Shown in pieces: positions 9,265 to 16,600 of a stretch of 34,724 bases of DNA. Each line of letters begins with the position of its first letter. Position 1 is the first letter of the stretch. Origin of the DNA: Paenibacillus sp. YN15 (GTDB lineage: Bacteria; Bacillota; Bacilli; Paenibacillales; NBRC-103111); contig NZ_QMFA01000042.1 of the NCBI RefSeq assembly GCF_003285005.1, positions 36,064-70,787 of the forward strand, read 5' to 3'. Below the pieces are notes generated by a model that saw nothing but the letters and a program-made list of their open reading frames with translations, was not told where the DNA came from and did no database searches. The position numbers and the translations under genes are program-made.

Positions 9265-9297
9265 ATCAGCAGCCCCTTTCTGTCATATTCAGGAAAA

Positions 9298-10935
9298 TCA
9301 TTTGCGGTTATTGTATCTGTCCAGGGCGGCCTGCCGGAGCTTTACGGCTTCCTCAATGCCCATGCTCTTGATCCGGGACACAAATTTGTCATAGCTGTCA
9401 ATGGAGTCCGCTCCCATAATAATCCGGTTGACCGCTTCGTCGAACTGGGTATTCACATCATTCATGATGGAAGCAAACCGGGTGCTTTCCTCGGCAGTAG
9501 GGGACAGGAACGGCAGGAGCTTCTCGTTGGACGCGTTCATCCAGATTTCGATGGCTTCCTTCTGCTCAGGCAGCACGGCGAATTGCTCCATATACCGGGG
9601 GTCCTGAATGAACGGGCCGGAGAAGGCGGCCAACGCATATTTGGACATGGCCTGGCTAATGGGCAGGTTGTTGGGATTCTTCATAACCTCATCCGTATAG
9701 GTCGGATAATTGTTCTTCATGGTATAGCTGACTCCGTCAATACCGAAGTTGAACAGAAGATGTCCTTCCTGGCCGTATTTGTAATCCAGCCACTTCACGG
9801 TTTCGGCGGGATTTGCATTGGAGCCGGTAATTGCTGCGCCGATGCCGGTGAAGGGAGATTCCTTCTGGCTGATTTGCGGCTTGTCGCCCTTCTTCAGAAC
9901 AACGGACGGAGCGCCCACCAGCTTGAAGTCCGGGTTCTTGGGTGTCATCAGAGGCATATACTTGCCGATTCCGCTGCCGGAATACATGGACAGAGCCCCT
10001 AATTGATCATTTGTCACCTTGGCGTCCTTCAGTTTATTGTCCGTGGAGACGTAATCCTTGTCGATTAGGCCTTCCTTGTACCATTGGGCCATGGTAGCCA
10101 CATACTCCTTAAATTCGGGCTGGAGGGGACCGTATTTCACAACACCCTTGTCCTGATAGAAATCGGCGGTAATGCCCCAGGCGCCGACGAAGACATTGTT
10201 GAAGGCCAGCTCCGTTCCCTTGTCGTCGATGAGCAGCGGAATTTCATCCGCCTTTCCGTTGCCGTTGGGGTCCTTTTCCTTGAAGGCCTTGAGCACCGTA
10301 TGCCATTCCTCGATGGTTTCCGGAACGGGCAGTCCCACCTTGTCCAGCCAGTCCTTGCGGATGGCCATCCCGTTGAAGGTGGTGAGATACTCGCTTCCGC
10401 GGACAAAGGGGAAGACGAAGATGTTGCCTTCGTCCGTTGTGATCAATTTCTTGATTTCCGGGTTTTCCTTCAGGTATTTGCCGAGGTTGGGGGCATGCTG
10501 CTCAATCAGCTCGTTCAGCCGGATAATGGTCTTGTCCTTGATTGCCTTGTCGGGACCGGCCGGCACGTTGGACCAGTTATATTCAATCACATCCGGAAGC
10601 TTGTTGGTTGCGATCATCAAATTGAAGGCATCCTTCTCCTGCCCTGCCGGAGGATGCTGAAATTCTACCTTGGTGCCGGTAATTTCCTCCAGCTTTTTGT
10701 AAGCGCCAATCTCGGCATTGCTCTTCATGGTGGCGGAAACATTGGTATTCAGCGCGGACCAATAGGTCAGCGACTTGGGATAACCCAGCTCCGCCGCCGC
10801 AGGCTGTGACTGGCCGGGACTATTCCGGGCGGGAGCGGCAGCCTCATCGCCGCCGCCACAGCCCCATGTTACGCCGGCCATTACAGCCAGAGCCAGCGAG
10901 GTACAGACCGGTTTCTTCAATTTCTGTTTCATCAT
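9298..10935 (-). CDS. Extracellular solute-binding lipoprotein of the sugar ABC transporter (LplA-like)
   Basis: This 545-residue protein is a family-1-type binding protein of the large LplA group, anchored outside the membrane. A basic, hydrophobic signal peptide ends in a lipobox VTWGC with Cys26 as the lipidated residue, followed by a Gly/Ala/Pro linker and the mature domain (SLTYWSALNTNVSATMK...). Features typical of the group are GTKVEFQHPP near 90 and the calcium-site-like DPNGNGKADEIPL near 225. ATG 10935 (MMKQ) is chosen because GGGAGG is 5 nt upstream; the second ATG at 10932 is also possible. It is the first gene of the transporter operon, following the sensor-regulator gene after a 210-bp gap. 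Confidence 0.92.
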   Translation of the reverse strand: MMKQKLKKPVCTSLALAVMAGVTWGCGGGDEAAAPARNSPGQSQPAAAELGYPKSLTYWSALNTNVSATMKSNAEIGAYKKLEEITGTKVEFQHPPAGQEKDAFNLMIATNKLPDVIEYNWSNVPAGPDKAIKDKTIIRLNELIEQHAPNLGKYLKENPEIKKLITTDEGNIFVFPFVRGSEYLTTFNGMAIRKDWLDKVGLPVPETIEEWHTVLKAFKEKDPNGNGKADEIPLLIDDKGTELAFNNVFVGAWGITADFYQDKGVVKYGPLQPEFKEYVATMAQWYKEGLIDKDYVSTDNKLKDAKVTNDQLGALSMYSGSGIGKYMPLMTPKNPDFKLVGAPSVVLKKGDKPQISQKESPFTGIGAAITGSNANPAETVKWLDYKYGQEGHLLFNFGIDGVSYTMKNNYPTYTDEVMKNPNNLPISQAMSKYALAAFSGPFIQDPRYMEQFAVLPEQKEAIEIWMNASNEKLLPFLSPTAEESTRFASIMNDVNTQFDEAVNRIIMGADSIDSYDKFVSRIKSMGIEEAVKLRQAALDRYNNRK

Positions 10936-11145
10936 TGCAACCTCCCGTTTGTAAGTGATCAGATACCGAAATGAATCGGATGCAATCCTGATTCCTGAGC
11001 TCCATGTTAGCGCGACGCCGTCCGTTTGCATATGTCCGCTTTTCCCGATGTATGCTCCACTCTCCCGATTGGCGGTTTTCCATTATCCATGCGGGCTGCA
11101 AGCGGGTTATCCGGATTCCAGATGCGCACTCCGAAACCCAGATTT
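10936..11145 (-). promoter_or_regulatory. Likely promoter region of the transporter operon
   Basis: This 210-bp gap separates the sensor/AraC regulator from the solute-binding-protein gene. No terminator is visible in it. By analogy with similar LplA-type loci, the regulator may activate a promoter here, but I cannot identify confident -35/-10 boxes or operator repeats. GGGAGG just before 10935 is the ribosome site. Confidence 0.35.
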
Positions 11146-13449
11146 CTACTCCGGCCTGCCGATCTGGTCTCTGTATTTTCCGGGGGTAACCCCTTCCAGC
11201 TTGCGAAACACACGGATCAGTCCTGCGTCATTGGCATAGCCAACCCGGTGGGCAATCTGTTCAATGGTCAGCGGGGTTTCGCGGAGCAATTTCTTCGCCT
11301 GCTGAACCCGAACAGAGGCCAGATAATCGGAGAGGTTGCGGCCGCTGTATTTTTTGTAGAAGGCGGAGAGATATTTTCCGTTCATTCCGAGGTCGTCAGC
11401 CATGGAGGTCAGACTGAACATGCTGTCGGCATATCTGCTGTCCACATACTCCTTGATGCGGTTGAACAATTCATCGCTGCGGTCTGTCTGGCTGTCGGCT
11501 ACATAGAGGCAGATGCTCCCGTACAGCTCGGCAATCATGGCGTGCATGCTGTCCGGGGCTGCGGCCTGTTCGATCAGCTGGAGAGGATCAAGCTCCCTGC
11601 CGAATACCTTGGCTTGATCCAGCCCCAGGGAGTTCAGAAGCTTGAACAGGGTGCTGATCAGCTCCAGATACAGGCATTTGGCCATTTCCGGAGGGATGAA
11701 GCCCTCGCTGAAATTGGCCTCGAACACATCATTGAGAGCCCTGAAGCAGCCCTCATAATCGCCGCATTTGCCCAAATTGATCAGCATGGATTCCACTTCC
11801 ACCGGGTAATGGTAGTAGGTCCGTTTATGGGAGCGGTTCTTTTCATAGACATTCACCGAATTGATTCCCCGGACGACCCGGTAATCCAGGGCATTCAGCG
11901 CCTCCCGGTAGGAGAGGGCGGCAGATTCCAATCCATGGTGAAGCTCTCCGATGCCGATGACGATCCCCATATGAAAACGCTCATTCAGAAGGCCAAGCAG
12001 CTGAATACCCTTGTTATGAATTTCCTTTGCCGTTTCGGGCGAATCGTCAGGCCTGTTCATCAGCACGGCAATCCGGTCCTGCTCCAGCTCCACCACATGA
12101 CCGGCGCTTTCCAGAAGCTCGGCGGAAATATTGGATACGATAAAATTGGCCAGCTCCCGCTCCGATACGGCGAAGGAGCTGGAATTCTCTATCTGGATCA
12201 GCAATACGCCAAAATAGGGATGCCGGAAATTCAGCTTCATAAATTCCAGGGATTCGGGGCTGAGGCGTTCGGGCCAGGCCAGCCCGCGAATCAGCCTGGA
12301 GAGGAAGTTGGCCCGGACCACGGGAATTTCCCTTGATAAAGCCTGCCGCAGATCCCGTTCCTCCTGCCACGAGGTTTGGAGTGTGTGGCTGATCCATTCC
12401 ATCTCATTGCCTTTGGGCCGGCCGGTGTTCCACAATTGGGAAATATCCCGCAGCACCTTCCTGACAGGCGTATAATTGCGGTAACTGAGGATATAGGCAG
12501 TCAGCAGTCCCGCTGCCAGCGAAATGCTGAGAATGGCTATGGCATGGTACCGGTTGCGCTCAACCTCCGCCATGACCACATCCTCGGGAATAGCGGATAC
12601 AAAGGTCCAGCCGCTGACATCGGAACGGGTAAAGGATACAATTTCGGTTTTTTTCTGGGAATCATCGGAGAATTGGCCGGCATTTCCGGTAATCCGGTCA
12701 AGGGGAATTGTGCGGCCGCCGGACTGGGACTCAGTGGAAAGAATAATCTGCCCGTGTTCGTCAAGCACAACGACCCTGCCCTGGTTCAACTGGCTGATGT
12801 TCTCAAGCAGGCTTTGGATGTAGGACTCGCTGATCAGGATGACCAGGCTTCCCTGGGGAAGACCGCTCTTCGCTTCCAGGGGAAGGGACTGGATGAAGGG
12901 GATTATTTTCCGGGCCTGCGTTCCCTCCAGTACGGTCTCCACCGGATAGAAAGTTCCGGAGTGAAAGGCGTTTATCCTGGACAGGCTGCTTTCGGGGGCA
13001 AGATTGACATTCGGCAGAATATTTCTGAAGAACAGGCCGGAATCGGTTTTCAGGCTGTCGGTGAGCACAATGTCGCTTGCCGGAAAGTAAAGATAGAGGC
13101 TTTGAATGAAGCCGGACGGGATATCCAGCCCCTTTAAGTCATTCATCACCCGGATATATTTTTGCCGGACCTCGGGGGAATCGTCTGAGCCGAAATTCAG
13201 AAGCCACTGGACATCGGTATTCATGGAAATATGAATCCTGATTTTGTCGAAATCCTCCATCTGGCTGTCTACGGCCTGGCGGATCTGATCCAGAAGCGCC
13301 ATGTTGGAGCGGCCGGCATGGCCTGCGAGAATGTTCTCGAACCGGCTGTAGAACAGGGAGGATATGGCCAAGGGGAGCAGCAGGACTGCCAGAAAAGAAA
13401 GCAGCATCTTGACAAAGAAGCTCCTGCGCTTAAATGAAAACCACGCCAT
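11146..13449 (-). CDS. Membrane-bound sensor/AraC-type regulator (YesS-like, Cache-HTH)
   Basis: This 767-residue one-component regulator has two membrane segments (about 11-33 and 301-322). They flank an extracytoplasmic sensor domain of about 265 residues with a Cache-like layout (QGSLVILISESYIQSLLE...VVVLDEHGQIILST). A cytoplasmic middle region with ALSYREALNALDYR follows, resembling the middle region of this regulator class. Two helix-turn-helix motifs of AraC type occupy the last 100 residues (MADDLGMNGKYLSAFYKKY and IAHRVGYANDAGLIRVFRK). ATG 13449 is chosen because GAAGG precedes it and because the open frame to 13620 would run through a terminator hairpin. Such proteins sense extracellular oligosaccharides and activate the adjacent transporter. 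Its own promoter is at 13495-13523. Confidence 0.9.
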   Translation of the reverse strand: MAWFSFKRRSFFVKMLLSFLAVLLLPLAISSLFYSRFENILAGHAGRSNMALLDQIRQAVDSQMEDFDKIRIHISMNTDVQWLLNFGSDDSPEVRQKYIRVMNDLKGLDIPSGFIQSLYLYFPASDIVLTDSLKTDSGLFFRNILPNVNLAPESSLSRINAFHSGTFYPVETVLEGTQARKIIPFIQSLPLEAKSGLPQGSLVILISESYIQSLLENISQLNQGRVVVLDEHGQIILSTESQSGGRTIPLDRITGNAGQFSDDSQKKTEIVSFTRSDVSGWTFVSAIPEDVVMAEVERNRYHAIAILSISLAAGLLTAYILSYRNYTPVRKVLRDISQLWNTGRPKGNEMEWISHTLQTSWQEERDLRQALSREIPVVRANFLSRLIRGLAWPERLSPESLEFMKLNFRHPYFGVLLIQIENSSSFAVSERELANFIVSNISAELLESAGHVVELEQDRIAVLMNRPDDSPETAKEIHNKGIQLLGLLNERFHMGIVIGIGELHHGLESAALSYREALNALDYRVVRGINSVNVYEKNRSHKRTYYHYPVEVESMLINLGKCGDYEGCFRALNDVFEANFSEGFIPPEMAKCLYLELISTLFKLLNSLGLDQAKVFGRELDPLQLIEQAAAPDSMHAMIAELYGSICLYVADSQTDRSDELFNRIKEYVDSRYADSMFSLTSMADDLGMNGKYLSAFYKKYSGRNLSDYLASVRVQQAKKLLRETPLTIEQIAHRVGYANDAGLIRVFRKLEGVTPGKYRDQIGRPE

Positions 13450-13494
13450 CTGCTTAACCTTCTTCCGTGTATGGTAATGGAACAGTATGGTGTA

Positions 13495-13523
13495 ATTATA
13501 GCAAAGGCGGCTTGGCCTGTCTT
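13495..13523 (-). promoter_or_regulatory. Sigma-A-type promoter of the sensor/AraC gene
   Basis: On the minus strand AAGACA (13518-13523) is followed after 17 nt by TATAAT (13495-13500). The -10 is also preceded by TGC, giving an extended -10 TGCTATAAT. Start of transcription would fall near 13488, about 40 nt before the chosen ATG. This supports independent expression of the regulator rather than read-through from the SLH gene. Confidence 0.65.
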
Positions 13524-13580
13524 GACACGCTTTGTTACCTGAAGCATAGTGGGTTCCGCAATGTTCCGCTGCAGCGGGCC

Positions 13581-13613
13581 AAAGCAAAAGGCCCATGCTC
13601 AAGGCATGGGCCT
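13581..13613 (-). terminator. Rho-independent terminator after the SLH-anchored lyase gene
   Basis: Read on the minus strand, AGGCCCATGC and GCATGGGCCT pair as a perfect 10-bp stem with a 5-nt loop, followed by TTTGCTTT. It lies about 40 nt after the stop codon of the large lyase gene, so it separates that gene from the regulator downstream. Confidence 0.85.
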
Positions 13614-13650
13614 CTCTCATTGCAAGCCATATCTATTGTGCGGCCAATAT

Positions 13651-16600
13651 TTACCGTCCGGCAAGCCCTAGCAGTCTGCTGACGACAGTTGCGCCCTCGG
13701 CGCGGGTTGCAGAAGCCTGGGGCCGGAACAGGCCGCCGTCCAATCCGTTCATCAGACCCAGCTCCGAAGCCTTCTGCACCGCTTCCGCCGCCCAGTCGCT
13801 GACTGAGCCGAGATCGGCATAGGCAGGAAGCGCCGGGTTTTCTCCGGTCTCTGTTCCGGAAGCTCCGCTCTGCAGAATGCTGTAAGTCCGGCTCATCATG
13901 GCAGCCATTTCTTCACGGCTTATCGGCCGTGCAGGCTCGAAGGCCGCTGCGTTTCCTTCCACAATGCCCGCCTTTGCCAGAGCGGCTACCGCCGGGGCGT
14001 ACCAGGCGTCGGACGGCACATCAGAGAAGTCCTCCGCTCCGTCCTCCGCATGCAGTCCCAAGGCTCGGGCTATCAATGCCGCAAATTCGCTGCGGGTGAT
14101 AGGCCGCTCCGGTTCAAAGGCGTCATCCGCTGTTCCGGCAATAATGCCTCTCATGGACATATTCTGAACCGTTGCATACGCCCAATGGTTCTGTGGCAGA
14201 TCCCTATAGGCTTTCACATACTCCAACAGCGCATAGACCCCGCCGTCTGCCACCGGCACGGAGAGCTGTCCATTCCCGGCGGTTTGTCCTCCGATCAAGC
14301 GGAAGAATCCATGCTCGTCCAGCTTGTAGATGCCCCATTGTCCGGTGGGGGAGGCTTCCGGCGCCGGGAATGAAAGCGCCGCTGTGCCTGCCGCGCCGGG
14401 AAGCAGCAGCTCCGTCCCCGAAGCGGCGGCGGCATCCAGCAGCTTGAAGCCCAATTGGAGCGGATCAGCCGACAGCCGGAGCGCAGCCTTCAGCTCCGCC
14501 GCCGTTCGGGAGACATCGGATGCCGCCGCTGCGGCTTCAAGCTGCGCCGCCTCCAGGGCGAAGATGCCGTCCGGCGGCAGCTGCTCCCGGATTTCCCGCA
14601 GGGCTTCCGCCGATAGCTGCACCCGGGATAGGCCGACAGCCACGGCGATTCCCAATCCCTCCGCCTTGTCTATGGAGGCGGCAGGCAGATGAAGAATATG
14701 CTTGTCCTTGGACAGAGCTACTTCAAGGACGCCGTTTTTTGATGGAAGCGAGAGGATCTCCTCCGGGGTTACCGTCTGGATGGCGTCTGTCTGCCGGCCG
14801 TTGCCGGAGCCGCCCGGCGGCAGGGAATTTCCGGTTCCTGCATTCCCGCTGTCTCCGCTGTCTCCGGCGGTGTCTTCATCATCGTCGTGATTGCCGTCTT
14901 CTCCGCTCTGCGCCGGAGCCACAGCAATCTGCCACGATGAAGCCAGACCATATACCGGGTCCGTTACGGTGACGACGGCAACTCCCGCTTTTTTGGCCGC
15001 GGCCATGCCCGCTTCCCCGATCTCCAGAATATCCGGGCTGCTGCTGGTTATCTGGGCCCGGCTTGTCGGCTCCTGTCTGCCGTCGGGATACAAGTACTGT
15101 ACAGTTACCAGCTTTTCTTCTCCCACTTTCCATTGCGCCGTCGGCTGAAGCAAAAGCGATACCGGGGTTGTCCGGAAAATCCCCACTTCACCGATGCTGT
15201 TCCATCTGCTGGCTGAATTGCCGTACCCGTTAATGCGCACATATCTGGCCTGCACGCTTGGGAAATGAACCAGCTCCGGCTGTGTGGTTGTCCCTGAGCT
15301 GATTCCCTCCGGATATACCGAGGTCCAATTGATTCCGTCCGGCGAGGCTTCAATAGAGAAGTAGGCTCTGCGCACATCCCCGCTGATAAATGCGATGGAG
15401 ACTGCGCCCAACTCCCGCTCTGTTCCCAGATCGTATTGAATCCAGTGGGCGCCTTCCGAGGTCCAGCGGGTATTCAGGTCCCGGTCCACTGTTTTGTCCG
15501 GGGTGAATCCCTGATCTGCCTGGGGAGTGGAGTCGGCTTCCACCGCCGCCGCTTCCCAGCGGTTGACATCAGGCGGATCGCCTACGATGGGCCCGCGGAT
15601 GAATGAAACCGTATAGCGGGTCTTCCGTGCCGGATTTGCGGGATCGGACACATCGATATATGTCTTGCCGGGTATGGTCTGCGCCGGAACAACGGAAGCC
15701 GCATGGCCCGTTACCGCTTCAACGGCTGGGATATCCGGCGTGTTGAAGGGAACCAGGTATTCATAATACGTCTCTTCGGGATGGAAGTCCGCCAGCGGAG
15801 TGCCGTTAACCAGCAGGAAGTCCAGCGCCAGCGGCGCCGGCTTCTCCGTCAATGCCCCCTTCGGAATTGTCCAGCCGCTGAGAGGAGTTGCCTGCGGAGC
15901 TTGCAGCGGCAGGGGGTCCTCCTCGTTCAAAGGCACCATCCAGACGGATAATCTGGCTTCTGTCACATCCGCCATATGAACCGCCAGCTTCCGGATGCCA
16001 TGATTCAGGGTTTGCCCATCGGGATTCGGCGTGCCCGGAAGCGCCTCTGCCTTCATGGACAGAAATTCCGCCTGCTCCGGGGCGTCGATCATCCTGACAT
16101 ACAATTTCTTGTCTCCCTGCCGCAGCAAGGCCGTCTTGCCATTGTCCAGAATCGAGATGGATGAAGCGGTATGCATGAACCAATATACGTCCGAGGGGAA
16201 TTTCAAAGTCATTTCGTCCTGGAGGATCAGTTGGTTGTTCTCCCGGTCCAGCATCATCCCGCGCTGATAAGCCGCAGTGTCCCGGGGATAGCGGCTGGCC
16301 ATATCCAGGATGCCGTAAGCGCCCCGCGGTTTGGATTCCGATTTCACCAGCAGGGCCGGGGCGTCGAACTTCTGCATGTGCACCGGATTGTCCAGCGGAT
16401 TGATCACAACCGTATTCTGGCCTTGCGCTCCCTTGCGGTAATAGGTCCAGCGCTGGCCGCCTGCCGAATCCCAGAAGCCGGGCAGATTGTAATTCTCCAA
16501 TCCTAGGTCCATAGCCCATCTGACGCCCAGAGCATCATATACGAAGCTGCCTGCGTCCATATCGATATGGCTCAGCAAGGTATCGTTAGAGCCCTTCATA

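Noticed and set aside
11146-13620. Longer N-terminus of the sensor/AraC gene starting at 13620
   Set aside because: The extra residues would be encoded across the terminator at 13581-13613 and the promoter at 13495-13523; ATG 13449 begins a typical membrane anchor.
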